The notes under the pieces: model-generated
Seen by the model: only the letters and a program-made list of their open reading frames with translations
Database searches by the model: none
What the model was told of the DNA's origin: nothing
Source: JBDFMH01 sp047238125
Lineage (GTDB): Bacteria > Pseudomonadota > Alphaproteobacteria > Sphingomonadales > Sphingomonadaceae
Reading direction: 5' to 3'
Length of the DNA: 64,000 bases
Assembly: GCF_047238125.1 (NCBI RefSeq)
Contig: NZ_JBDFMH010000001.1
Coordinates: 2,790,001-2,854,000, forward strand
Position numbers and translations under genes: made by a program
In this document: positions 48,879-57,178 of the stretch, one piece after another
Numbering within the stretch: the first letter of the stretch is position 1
How the letters are laid out: the number at the start of each line of letters is the position of its first letter

Positions 48879-51310
48879 TGCAACCGACGCGAGCCAGTAA
48901 TCCGCTGCTCGAAGCCGCGCTCGGCTATGCTGCTCGCGGTGTGCCTGTTTTCCCGTGCCGGACGGACAACAAAAGGCCGCACACGCAGCACGGTTTCAAG
49001 GAAGCGAGCGCCGACGCATTGCAGATACGGTCCTGGTGGGGCCAGTGGCCCGACGCGATGATCGCATGCCCGACAGGCTCCGCCGTCAACGCGTGGGTTC
49101 TAGACATCGACGATCCTGCGGCATTTGAGGGCGCGTGTTCCATCGCTTTGCCCACGACGCGCAAAAGCAGAACGGGGAAGGGGTACCACCTTTGGTTCCG
49201 ATGGAACGAGGCTGCTCCGGTGCGGAATGCTCAGCGATCGAGCAAGGGGTGGCCCTTTCCGAGCCTCCCCGGCGCTGAGGTACGCGGTGAGGGCGGTTAC
49301 GCGATCCTGCCTCCATCCCGGCATCCCAGCGGATGTCTGTATGAGTGGCTTGATGACGTGCCGGCGTGCGCCGCTCCGGAGGACCTCATTGAGCTTATTC
49401 GGCCTGCTGGGGGCCAGACGGTTGGTGCCGCGTCGGCGACTGATGCACCGATGAGGGGAAGGCTGGCTGCTGGCGTTCGTAATGGCGACACTGCATACGG
49501 CACGGCAGCGTTGCGAGCCGAATGTAGCCGGATAGCCTCGGCTGGCTTGGGCTCGCAGGAAAGGACGCTGAATGAAGGAGCTCTCAAGATAGGGGCTCTT
49601 GTCGGCGGCGGTTGCATCACCTTCGAAACTGCTGCTGACGAGCTGAGCTCGGCCGGTCTTCAGCTTCAGTCCTGCAACCCCGACGATCCCTGGACGCGGG
49701 AGCAAATCGTCAGGAAGGTCAACCGAGCTCTGTGCGATGGCATGCGATCTCCACGCGTTGCGCCTGACGGTGTCCCGTGGTTCAGCTCGCACGACACTGC
49801 ACGGCCCACCATCCGCGTTCGTCTCGGCGAACTGGACGTCATTGCAAGCGAGGCGGAAGCAGCGTTGATCCAGGCGCGGTCGCCGCTCTACATCCGGGGC
49901 GGTATTGTGCGGCCGGTCGTCGATACGATGCCCGCCGCGCACGGTCGTCAAACGAAGGTCGCGCGACTGGTCCTGGTCGATGCCGATACGCTGATCGACC
50001 ATCTTTCTCGTGCGGCGAACTGGACGAAGTTTAATGCCCGCAAATCGGCCGATGTCGCAACCGATCCGCCGCGCAATGTCGCGCAAACGATACTGGCCCG
50101 TGATGGCGAGTGGAGCTTTCCGATCCTGGCTGGTGTGATCACCACGCCAACCTTGCGTCCCGATGGCACCATCCTGTCGCAGCCCGGGTATGATGCTCAG
50201 ACCCGTCTCCTTTTACTCGACCCGCCTGAGCTTCCGCCGATCCCGGAGCATCCGTCGAAAGCGGATGCGCGTGCAGCGCTCGATCTTCTCGACAGCTTGC
50301 TCGACGGCTTCCCATTCGTCGATCAGGCCAGCCGCGCAGTGGCCCTCTCCGGCATCATCACCCCTGTCGTAAGAGGCGCGATGCCGGTGGCGCCGCTTCA
50401 CGCCAACACCGCCCCAGTGGCAGGCTCCGGCAAGAGTTACCTCATCGACCTAGCCTCGGCAGTGCATACCGGGGAACGGGCACCCGTCATCGCCGCGGGG
50501 CGCACAGAGGAGGAAACCGAGAAGCGTCTTGGTGCAGCCTTGCTTAACGGTCAGCCGATCGTCTCGATTGATAACGTGAACGGTCAGCTGGGTGGCGATG
50601 CGCTTTGTCAAATGATCGAGCGGCCGGTGGTGTCGATGCGGCCGCTGGGCCTCTCGAAGCTCATCAAGATCGAGAGCCATGCGACGATGTTTGCGACCGG
50701 CAACAACATACAGCTCGTCGGCGACATGACCCGCCGCGTGATCCTATGCTCGCTTGATCCCAACACAGAGCGGCCGGAGCTCCGGAAGTTTGGCACTAAT
50801 CCGTTCGATACCGTTCTTGCGAATCGCGGGAGGTATGTGGCTGCGGCTCTTACCGCGGTCCGGGCATACATCGCTGCAGGCTGCCCTGACGAACTGCCGG
50901 CGCTTGCCTCCTTCGAAGCTTGGAGCCGCATCGTGCGCTCGGCTCTGGTGTGGCTCGGCCGTTCCGATCCGGTCGACACGATGGACAAGGCTCGCGCGGA
51001 TGATCCGGTCATGTCGAGTCTGAAGGCAGTGCTCAGTACAATATACCAAGCGATCGGCAACTCACCTAGGACGACGGGGGCGATGAAAGAGGTCGCCGAG
51101 TTGCTGAACCCTTTGGGTAACCCCATCAACGGAGAGCTTCGGCAGGCGCTGGTGGAAGTCGCTGACGACAGACGGGGTGGTATCGATCCCAAGCGTCTCG
51201 GGCACTATTTCGGCCGGCATCAGGGCCGCATCGTCGACGGCTTCAAGGTTCTCGCAGCCGAAGATGATAGCCACGCTAAGCAACGTCGCTGGACGGTCAA
51301 CCGGGCGTAA
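48878..51310 (+). CDS. Bifunctional prim-pol / helicase replication protein
   Basis: An 810-residue replication protein of phages and integrative elements. The N-terminal prim-pol domain (about residues 10-180) has YAARGVPVFPCRTDNKRPHT, the metal site WVLDIDDP, GKGYHLWFR and GEGGYAILPPSRHPSG. The C-terminal part has a P-loop-like NTAPVAGSGKSYLIDLAS (near residue 512) and IVSIDNVNG, as in DUF927/helicase-type domains. ATG 48878 overlaps the HTH gene. Confidence 0.9.
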   Translation: MQPTRASNPLLEAALGYAARGVPVFPCRTDNKRPHTQHGFKEASADALQIRSWWGQWPDAMIACPTGSAVNAWVLDIDDPAAFEGACSIALPTTRKSRTGKGYHLWFRWNEAAPVRNAQRSSKGWPFPSLPGAEVRGEGGYAILPPSRHPSGCLYEWLDDVPACAAPEDLIELIRPAGGQTVGAASATDAPMRGRLAAGVRNGDTAYGTAALRAECSRIASAGLGSQERTLNEGALKIGALVGGGCITFETAADELSSAGLQLQSCNPDDPWTREQIVRKVNRALCDGMRSPRVAPDGVPWFSSHDTARPTIRVRLGELDVIASEAEAALIQARSPLYIRGGIVRPVVDTMPAAHGRQTKVARLVLVDADTLIDHLSRAANWTKFNARKSADVATDPPRNVAQTILARDGEWSFPILAGVITTPTLRPDGTILSQPGYDAQTRLLLLDPPELPPIPEHPSKADARAALDLLDSLLDGFPFVDQASRAVALSGIITPVVRGAMPVAPLHANTAPVAGSGKSYLIDLASAVHTGERAPVIAAGRTEEETEKRLGAALLNGQPIVSIDNVNGQLGGDALCQMIERPVVSMRPLGLSKLIKIESHATMFATGNNIQLVGDMTRRVILCSLDPNTERPELRKFGTNPFDTVLANRGRYVAAALTAVRAYIAAGCPDELPALASFEAWSRIVRSALVWLGRSDPVDTMDKARADDPVMSSLKAVLSTIYQAIGNSPRTTGAMKEVAELLNPLGNPINGELRQALVEVADDRRGGIDPKRLGHYFGRHQGRIVDGFKVLAAEDDSHAKQRRWTVNRA

Positions 51311-51322
51311 AAGCGTCGCCGA

Positions 51323-51448
51323 GCGGGTATATGCGGGGAAAGGCGGGTATTGCGCCGGTCGCGCCCACCATTTAGCACTAAGGTGGGACTGCCAAATTCC
51401 TCATGTGGCAGAGAATTAACCCGCATATCCCCGCACATACCCGCAAAT
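51323..51448. repeat. Inverted iteron clusters, possible origin
   Basis: GCGGG occurs at 51323, 51333 and 51343, and its complement CCCGC at 51420, 51430 and 51440. Each set is spaced exactly 10 bases. The two 29-base arms match at about 24 positions. The centre of about 70 bases is richer in A and T. It lies 13 bases after the replication gene stop, where an element's origin or operator could be. Confidence 0.6.
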
Positions 51449-51452
51449 CGAT

Positions 51453-52106
51453 TGTTCGGTGGCCGACCGGGGGGGGGGCGATCGTAACTACCCATCTGAC
51501 GAGTTGGACACCGATAGTGGCCCGCCGCGTGGATATCCGCGAAATTAGCTAGGGGGTGGTCAGAAGGCCGCTGCTGACGACGGGTCCTTTCTATTTCGGC
51601 CAACTGCCCTTCGCTGTTCCAGTTGGCGCGAGATTCTGCATCCGGGAGTTTGCTGTCTCATGGTGTAGACTTGCTTTCCGTTTGACGTGCCGGTCCCAGG
51701 CCAATTGATGCAGTTGGGGGGGGCGATCTGACCTTGCCAGCCACAGCGGTGCGGCCGCCAACGGGAGGTAGGTTAAAATGCGCGCTGAAAATCGAAGTCG
51801 GGATCGGCGCTGGGGGCCAGCATCGTCATGAGCTTCAAGCACTAGGCGAAGGCGGCGGCGGATCCGATTCAGGCGGTAACCGGCAGCACTGTTGATCGGC
51901 TAGGATGGCATGCTGAGTTCGCCGCGCCCGGATGAACCAGCTTCGTGACCTGAATGCGGGACAATGCCGCGGAGCGCTGGCGGACCAACGAGTCAGTCGC
52001 TGCGGTGCATGAGATGGCGAAGAGCCTGCCCAACGCGCCGCAGCCGGATGTGACGCTGCAGCCGGGCGAGACGGCGCAGGCCGCCTCGCTACCGTCTGCC
52101 GCTTAG
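51453..52106 (+). other. Decayed phage-like region
   Basis: No intact gene longer than about 50 codons is convincing here. A good binding site (GGGAGGTAGG) at 51762 precedes an ATG that stops after 17 codons. MSFKH (51827) also stops at once, with ADPIQAVTGSTVDRLGWHAE following in frame, and 51954-52106 encodes a 50-residue fragment. G-runs followed by CGATC occur at 51469 and 51716. It looks like remnants of phage genes broken by stops. Confidence 0.4.
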
Positions 52107-52134
52107 GACAGCTGATTGTCCCGGACACCTGCTG

Positions 52135-52308
52135 CTATGGTGCCGTCTCGTAGACGGCGCTCAATCGGGCCGGCTTCCCACCAGCGCGCTGCTCATATTC
52201 GCGCGCCAAAGCCTCATGCGCGTTCCGGACTGCCGCGTCTGTCGCCAAGGCTGCGCGTTCGCGCTCCTGCGCCGCCCGCCGGCGGTAATAGGTTGAATCG
52301 TCGTCCAT
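52135..52308 (-). CDS. Small conserved helical protein, 57 aa
   Basis: It begins MDDDSTYYRRRAAQERERAA and is rich in Ala, Arg and Glu, with a YEQRAG end, forming one long helix. Short proteins with this DxxYYxRRA start are common in sphingomonad chromosomes and prophages. Function unknown. Confidence 0.6.
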   Translation of the reverse strand: MDDDSTYYRRRAAQERERAALATDAAVRNAHEALAREYEQRAGGKPARLSAVYETAP

Positions 52309-52420
52309 CGCTGAACCACACCTTTCTCCCCACGATGGGAAAATAGCGCAGCTGGAAGCGCGTGCAATTAAACCTGATCAAGCGCGTGGCATGCCGTATG
52401 GCTTGCAGGATGATACCCTG

Positions 52421-52647
52421 AGAAAACCGCCCCGCCGTCAGGTTCCTGGGGAGGATAGTCGACGGGGCGGCCGACGCGTGTCGCCGCGCCTGCTTAGGCA
52501 CCTCAGGGAGTGCCGCTGCACGTCGATCGTAACGCGCTCAAATACTTTAGGAAGAGAATAAATCATGCGGCGCAGACGACGCCGCCGTTATTCGACTGGA
52601 GAAACCGCCCCGCCCATTGCCTTAGGGAGGTGTCGGACGGGGCGGCC
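52421..52647. repeat. Two related GC hairpin repeats
   Basis: Copy A (52421-52472) and copy B (52601-52647) both begin GAAA(A)CCGCCCCGCC, contain CCTNNGGGAGG in the loop, and end with the complement CGGGGCGGCC. A third loop-like motif, CTCAGGGAG, lies at 52503. No gene covers copy A, and B is in the leader of the small gene on the other strand. Function is unknown. Confidence 0.55.
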
Positions 52648-52720
52648 TTTCCGCGCGCGGGAGGAGGAAAGCCTGCCCGTTTGCTTGATGACGATATCGC
52701 AAGCGATCAGAGAGACCTAC

Positions 52721-52900
52721 TTACAATTTTCGATCACGTTCACGGCGAATGTCCCGATCGGCCTCGTCGATCGCGCGCAGCAGTTCATTGAAGCATGGCG
52801 TCTCGTCGACCCGGAACGCGCGCTTGAAGCCGCTGCCGAGCCGCTGAAGATCCGATGCGGTCAGCAGGCCGACTGCCACCACGCGATCATCACGGTTCAT
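52721..52900 (-). CDS. Small element-associated protein, 59 aa
   Basis: It reads MNRDDRVVAVGLLTASDLQR, then LGSGFKRAFRVDETPCFNEL and a charged end LLRAIDEADRDIRRERD. The composition and the TASDLQRLGSGFKRAF pattern look like conserved small sphingomonad proteins found near lysis genes. No function known. Confidence 0.6.
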   Translation of the reverse strand: MNRDDRVVAVGLLTASDLQRLGSGFKRAFRVDETPCFNELLRAIDEADRDIRRERDRKL

Positions 52901-53001
52901 AGGCCTCTCCAGCTCCCAAATAGAGGGGCGTCCAACGCCGCACCGACGCGGGCGCTCCCGACTGCTGAATAAAATCTGGCGAAATCAACATTGGAGACGA
53001 T

Positions 53002-53511
53002 ATGACGAAGGCTTCAGAGCCGGCGTGGCTGGCCTATGCCCGCACGCTGGTCGGCACGCGGGAAATCCCCGGCCGGACGCACAACAGCAAGCTGATCGAC
53101 TTCCTCAACACGGCGGCTCGATACAATGGCGTGCGCTGGGTTGACGACGAGATGGCCTGGTGCGGCGGCTGGGTCGGGGCGGTGCTGCTCGCTAGCGGCA
53201 TCGAGCCGGTGAAGCTGGCGGCACGCGCGAAGAGCTGGGCCGATTTCGGCGTCCGGCTTCTGCCCGATCGGCTGGCTCCGGGCGCGATCCTGGTATTCGG
53301 CCGAGAAGGCGGCGGCCATGTCGGCTTCTACGTGGGCGAGGACGCCACCCACTATCACGTGCTGGGCGGCAATCAGTCCGACATGGTGCGGATCTCCCGC
53401 ATTGCGAAGAACAGGCTGATCGCATCACGCTGGCCGAAGGGCGTGCCAGTGGTCGGTCGCCCGGTAAAGATGAGCGCGAACGGTGCGCCAGTGACGAGCA
53501 ACGAGCGGTGA
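53002..53511 (+). CDS. TIGR02594-type phage endolysin (NlpC/P60-like)
   Basis: A 169-residue peptidoglycan hydrolase-like protein. It has AYARTLVGTREIPGRTHNSK, the cysteine-containing MAWCGGWVGAVLLASG, PGAILVFGREGGGHVGFYVG with the catalytic-type His, and HVLGGNQSDMVRIS. No signal peptide. Together with the following Rz pair it forms a lysis cassette. Confidence 0.85.
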   Translation: MTKASEPAWLAYARTLVGTREIPGRTHNSKLIDFLNTAARYNGVRWVDDEMAWCGGWVGAVLLASGIEPVKLAARAKSWADFGVRLLPDRLAPGAILVFGREGGGHVGFYVGEDATHYHVLGGNQSDMVRISRIAKNRLIASRWPKGVPVVGRPVKMSANGAPVTSNER

Positions 53512-53906
53512 TCGCCTCGCCCACCTCGCTGATTGGGTGCGGCCTGCTGGTGCTGGCGGCGCTCGGCGGCGCCTACCGGCAAGGTCGCGTCGACGGCGGG
53601 AACGCTGTCAGCGCCAAGGTCGTGAAGTCGCTCGAACGGGCGGAGCAAGCCCGCCAGCGCATTGCCGCCGCGGTCGATGATGTAGCCACCCACCATGCCG
53701 CCGCGGGCACCGCCCAAGCGACCGAGACGAGGGAGATTTACCGTGAGACGATCCGCATCGTGGACCGCCCTGTTTATCGCAATCAGTGCGCCGATGCTGA
53801 TGGCGTTCAGCTGCTCGACCGTGCCCGCGCCAACGCCAACCGTAGGATTGCCGGCAGCGCTGATGGCGGAGCCGCCGCTGCTGCCAGCGATGCCACGGAA
53901 CGCTGA
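53508..53906 (+). CDS. Rz-like inner-membrane spanin
   Basis: A 132-residue protein starting at a GTG overlapping the endolysin stop. A single N-terminal membrane helix (LIGCGLLVLAALGGAYRQG) precedes a helical periplasmic part (ERAEQARQRIAAAVDDVAT), the i-spanin layout. A second ORF with a lipobox lies in another frame inside its 3' half. Confidence 0.75.
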   Translation: MIASPTSLIGCGLLVLAALGGAYRQGRVDGGNAVSAKVVKSLERAEQARQRIAAAVDDVATHHAAAGTAQATETREIYRETIRIVDRPVYRNQCADADGVQLLDRARANANRRIAGSADGGAAAAASDATER

Positions 53907-54030
53907 CGGCTCACTATCTGGCGAGCAATGTCTCGTTGGCGGGCTCGATCTCTATTCCACCGCAGGCATGATCCGCCTGCAGCTTCTGGCACTGCAGGCG
54001 GCCGAGCGAGTTCGGTCAGGCCAGCGCTAG
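53743..54030 (+). CDS. Embedded Rz1-like outer-membrane lipoprotein
   Basis: Starts at a GTG (GGGAG nine bases before) in a different frame within the Rz gene and runs beyond it. The 95-residue product has SWTALFIAISAPMLMAFSC, a signal with lipobox, then a proline-rich segment STVPAPTPTVGLPAALMAEPP, as in Rz1 o-spanins. The C-terminus, RLQLLALQAAERV, would meet the Rz protein. It ends over the 3' end of a PEP-CTERM gene on the other strand. Confidence 0.7.
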   Translation: MRRSASWTALFIAISAPMLMAFSCSTVPAPTPTVGLPAALMAEPPLLPAMPRNADGSLSGEQCLVGGLDLYSTAGMIRLQLLALQAAERVRSGQR

Positions 54031-54711
54031 CTTCCGGCGCCGCAGAGCCGCACCGGTCAGTCCGAAGCCGCCAATCATCAAAGCCCAGCTTGCCGGTTCG
54101 GGAACCGCCGCTCCAAACACGCCGCTGCCCGTCGCGGAGGTGATGCCGGGAACCCCTGTGATCGACTGATAGCGTACGAAAAAGCGGTCGAGCGTGATCG
54201 ACGTGGTCCCCGGCGCATAGGTCAATGAAAACGTGCCAGTTGCTGGATCGTCCGATATCGCTACCCCGTCCCCGCCACCACCAGTGCATTGCGCGCCGCC
54301 GCCGCCCGCACGGAAACAAACCCGGCCGTCGTCGCTGCCGGTCAGATTGGCCACATTCGAATCATGGCCGATACGATCGAAGGTCGCGCCCGAAACGGTG
54401 GTCTGGCTATCGACGGCGCCACTGGTCGTGAAGCCAAACACCGAGACGCGCGATCCGGTGACTTGGCCGTGCGAGATATTGTCCACACTGTAGTTGAACG
54501 TGAAGACGCCATTGGCGATCGATGACAGCGTGAAGGTGGTCTGCGCGGCAAGGCCGCCGATCGTGCCCCCTGACCCATCAGGCGTTTCAAACCCTGCGTA
54601 GCGGTAGATAATCGGATCGCCGATGTTCGCGGCAGACACCGTAATCGCTGCCATAGCCGGCGATACCGATGTCAACAGCGCTCCCACCAGCGCGAATCGA
54701 AATAGGTTCAT
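54016..54711 (-). CDS. PEPxxWA-CTERM protein
   Basis: A 231-residue secreted protein starting at ATG 54711, with a strong site (GGGGAGGTGG) just before. The signal peptide ends MAA near residue 21. The body is rich in Gly, Ser and Thr, with two cysteines in RVCFRAGGGGAQCTGGGG, resembling 'cistern'-type PEP-CTERM proteins. It ends with the sorting signal AVPEPASWALMIGGFGLTGA and RRRK. It lies within the phage-like region as cargo. Confidence 0.82.
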   Translation of the reverse strand: MNLFRFALVGALLTSVSPAMAAITVSAANIGDPIIYRYAGFETPDGSGGTIGGLAAQTTFTLSSIANGVFTFNYSVDNISHGQVTGSRVSVFGFTTSGAVDSQTTVSGATFDRIGHDSNVANLTGSDDGRVCFRAGGGGAQCTGGGGDGVAISDDPATGTFSLTYAPGTTSITLDRFFVRYQSITGVPGITSATGSGVFGAAVPEPASWALMIGGFGLTGAALRRRKLALA

Positions 54712-55140
54712 TGCCACCTCCCCGGAAATCAACCGTCCGGGTAAGTCCAACGATCCACATGCGCAAGCTTGGCGCCCGTCCCGATTTCGGACGTTCGGGG
54801 TTGGCACACTTTCCGCGACAGTTTCGAGAAATGTCTCGTTGAGTCTTTCCAGCAAAACCTTGCTGCAGCGAAAGATGGGCGAGCGTTTGCGCTCAACCTC
54901 GAATGACCGCAACGGCGTGCGACCAGCCCAGGGAGCTCGGTAACATGTGCTGAAACTGCCGAAACCACGTAACTCAACACGTCCGTTGGTGGCCAAATGC
55001 GTTGTTATTGAACCGAAACACTCTGCGATGACGCTTTCGATCTCATTTTCGGTGCGATCCGGGTTCTCCGCCTGGAGCCGCCGCGCAATGTCAGATTTGA
55101 TCAGGAACCGCCCCTTTGAGTCCTCAACGCTACCTCCTGC
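54712..55140 (-). pseudogene. IHF/HU-like DNA-binding ORF without start or own stop
   Basis: It encodes FLIKSDIARRLQAENPDRTE, HLATNGRVELRGFGSFS and RCSKVLLERLNE, the hallmarks of the IHF-beta/HU family. No usable start codon lies just before the domain in this frame, and the frame has no stop after it: it continues straight into the PEP-CTERM gene. A strong GGAGG site with a TTG start lies one base out of frame at about 55131. A frameshift would explain this. Confidence 0.5.
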
Positions 55141-55156
55141 GGGGCCATGGGCAGCA

Positions 55157-55357
55157 TCAGTCCCCCACTCTTTGGCTGCGGATACGTTGGCTGCGGATAT
55201 GCTCTGCCCGCGCTGCCCGTAACAGGTCTGCCGCCTCGCGCCAGATGCGCCGAAGCCGCTCCATTTCATCCGGATCCTGACTTAAGGCGATCGAACGAAC
55301 TATCGGTGGGTCTATCAGCGTGCGCTGGCGAACGGCCTGACCGAGGATGCAGCCCAC
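55157..55357 (-). CDS. Small hypothetical protein, 66 aa
   Basis: A GTG-start ORF with DPDEMERLRRIWREAADLLRA and a short repeat RSQRIRSQR, encoded by a 15-base direct repeat at 55172 and 55187. It lies between two element genes on the same strand, but no family is recognised and it may be spurious. Confidence 0.35.
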   Translation of the reverse strand: MGCILGQAVRQRTLIDPPIVRSIALSQDPDEMERLRRIWREAADLLRAARAEHIRSQRIRSQRVGD

Positions 55358-55399
55358 GCGGCCGGATCACAGCACGAGGCGCGCGCCGCGGGTCGCACG

Positions 55400-55930
55400 C
55401 TACCTTGATCGGCATTGCCGTCGGATCGCATTCAGCGCCGCATTGCAGTTCTGCCAGCGCGACTGGCCGTTCGGGGTGCCGGCCGAGGTCCAGAACCAAT
55501 CGAGCGCGGTGCGTTCCGCGCAGCGCCGTTTGAGCGCGGTAAGGGCGGCGGCGACGCGGGGCGTCTGCACGATCTCTGTCGCTGCGCGATCGAGCGCGGC
55601 CCGAAGCACCTCTATCGCGCGATCACCGACCGCCAATTCGGACTCCCACATCCAGCGTTCGACGGCTTCGCTGGTCCATAGCGGGCGCATCACCCCGCCC
55701 TGATAGTGGAAGCGCACCATGCCCAGGCAGCCGGGTGTGAGGCGGCAGCCAATCCGGCGGTCGATCAGCGAATAGTCCCTGCCCTTCAGCTTGACCAAGC
55801 GGGCCAGGTCGACATCGCGATACTGGTGGCAGGTGTTGCAGGCCGCGCGCACCAGCCCCTTGCTGTCGAGCATCGCGCCGACAGTTTGAACCCATGCGGG
55901 CAAGGGGGCAGGTTTGCTGTTGCGGCCCAT
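55400..55930 (-). CDS. Element protein with cysteine motifs, unknown
   Basis: A 176-residue protein starting MGRNSKPAPLPAWVQTVGAM. ACNTCHQYRDVDLARLV and CRLTPGCLGMVRFHYQGG carry four cysteines that may bind zinc. The C-terminal half is helical (AIEVLRAALDRAATEI). No known family. The frame extends upstream without a good start. Confidence 0.55.
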   Translation of the reverse strand: MGRNSKPAPLPAWVQTVGAMLDSKGLVRAACNTCHQYRDVDLARLVKLKGRDYSLIDRRIGCRLTPGCLGMVRFHYQGGVMRPLWTSEAVERWMWESELAVGDRAIEVLRAALDRAATEIVQTPRVAAALTALKRRCAERTALDWFWTSAGTPNGQSRWQNCNAALNAIRRQCRSR

Positions 55931-55979
55931 GCGCGCGACCGTGAACGAAAGTGGAACATCGGCGCAAGATTGGGAATCG

Positions 55980-56120
55980 CTATTTCGTCTCGCAATCCTG
56001 GCAGACCGTGCGGTCGAACATGATGCGCGCCCCGCAGAACTGGCATTTGCCCATCTGTCCTGGCTGACGGTCGCGAGCGCGACGGTCAAGTAACCTACGG
56101 AGAATATCGGGCAGTCGCAT
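55980..56120 (-). CDS. Small zinc-ribbon protein, 46 aa
   Basis: It has a basic helix, MRLPDILRRLLDRRARDRQ, then a zinc ribbon CQFCG...VCQDC with two CxxC pairs. Such tiny ribbons occur in phage and element regions. Function is unknown. Confidence 0.5.
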   Translation of the reverse strand: MRLPDILRRLLDRRARDRQPGQMGKCQFCGARIMFDRTVCQDCETK

Positions 56121-56263
56121 CGCGCTGCGCTTAGGCCAATCATGGCTCAATGGCCAGCACGCACCGAGTTGCCGATAGCTTTCAAATTGCTGCACGCCAA
56201 TTAACCCAATTGTTAATGCGTCGACGACTAGAGGCTCCCACCTGCAAAGACAGGAGGGTCGCA

Positions 56264-56476
56264 ATGGTTTCAGGAAATTCGCATCGAAAACCTTGGACGT
56301 CAGAGGACGACGCCGAATTATCGCGCCGCTGCCACGAAGGCGAATTCCTTCCGGATATCTCTAGGGCGATGGGGCGGTCTCAAGAAGCGTGTCGCTCGCG
56401 AGCGAATATATTGAAGGTGCCGTGTCGATCATCGGACGGGCGCGGACCAAAGTCTGATCGCGCAGCGGTGGTCTGA
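56264..56476 (+). CDS. SANT/Myb-like small DNA-binding protein
   Basis: A 70-residue protein starting at ATG 56264, after AGGAGGG. The Myb/SANT-like core PWTSEDDAELSRRCHEGEFL then ISRAMGRSQEACRSRANILK is typical of phage-borne GcrA-type or SANT proteins that recognise DNA. Target unknown. Confidence 0.65.
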   Translation: MVSGNSHRKPWTSEDDAELSRRCHEGEFLPDISRAMGRSQEACRSRANILKVPCRSSDGRGPKSDRAAVV

Positions 56477-56782
56477 AGGGATGTCCCGCCCGGTCAGGGG
56501 GTGATCGGGCGGGACTGCAACGACCCGAGCCTCGTGTGGGGGCGGGCTCAAAGCGGTCATAGCTAATGGCCGTTAACGCCGGGTTAGCGTCGGGCACGAG
56601 CGGCGTGGTTGTCATTCATCAGTGGCGCAATCGTGCGTGTCAGCTCGCGGCAGCGCGACGGCCAGTCCAAGTACCAATACACACATAGTGTGGATATATC
56701 TGCATGGCTGGCGGCTGCGCCAAATCAGGACGTTTGCTTTCACAGCGATGTCATGGGGTTGAGACGCATAGTCTTTTCGCCC
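56477..56782. other. Region without clear gene
   Basis: It is the space between the SANT-like gene and the next CDS. An inverted repeat near 56486-56512 (GTCCCGCCCGGTC / GATCGGGCGGGAC) may be a terminator or repeat. Nothing else is clear. Confidence 0.4.
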
Positions 56783-57178
56783 ATGAACCAGCCGGTGGCT
56801 GCCCATAATCCTTCCGCTGTCGCGTCCTACCGGTCGGGCGCTCTACTTGCCGGTTTTGGCACGATCGCTTTGACGAGCGCATGGCTTGGATCGCCTTCGA
56901 CATTCAATTGCGCGCAGGCGTGGGCCTTGGCAGCAGAGATCGAGGACAAGCAGGCGAAGCTCGATCGTTTCAGGGCACGCTGCAAGGCCGGCGACTTGCG
57001 CGCATGTCCTCGCACCACCCCGATCGACGGTGATCCGAAGCGGCATTTGCCGGAGCAGGTGCGCAAGTCGGAGCGCTGTGACGATTTTCTCGCGAGGATG
57101 CGGTCCGCGGGGTTCAAGGATGGCGGGGGTTGGCTAGGCTGGAACGCTACGCTGCGAAAGATCGGCTTGCTTCATTGA
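56783..57178 (+). CDS. Unknown small membrane-anchored protein
   Basis: The 131-residue product, starting at ATG 56783, has a hydrophobic segment, SGALLAGFGTIALTSAWLG, near residue 20. A charged, cysteine-containing part follows (DKQAKLDRFRARCKAGDLRAC), and it ends GWLGWNATLRKIGLLH. The frame is open further upstream (from 56609), so the start is uncertain. Its tail overlaps the SRAP gene by 7 bases. Confidence 0.45.
   Translation: MNQPVAAHNPSAVASYRSGALLAGFGTIALTSAWLGSPSTFNCAQAWALAAEIEDKQAKLDRFRARCKAGDLRACPRTTPIDGDPKRHLPEQVRKSERCDDFLARMRSAGFKDGGGWLGWNATLRKIGLLH

Noticed and set aside
52342..52395. tRNA-like D-arm sequence TAGCGCAGCTGGAAGCGC
   Set aside because: No anticodon stem, T-arm or acceptor stem follows, so it is not a tRNA.
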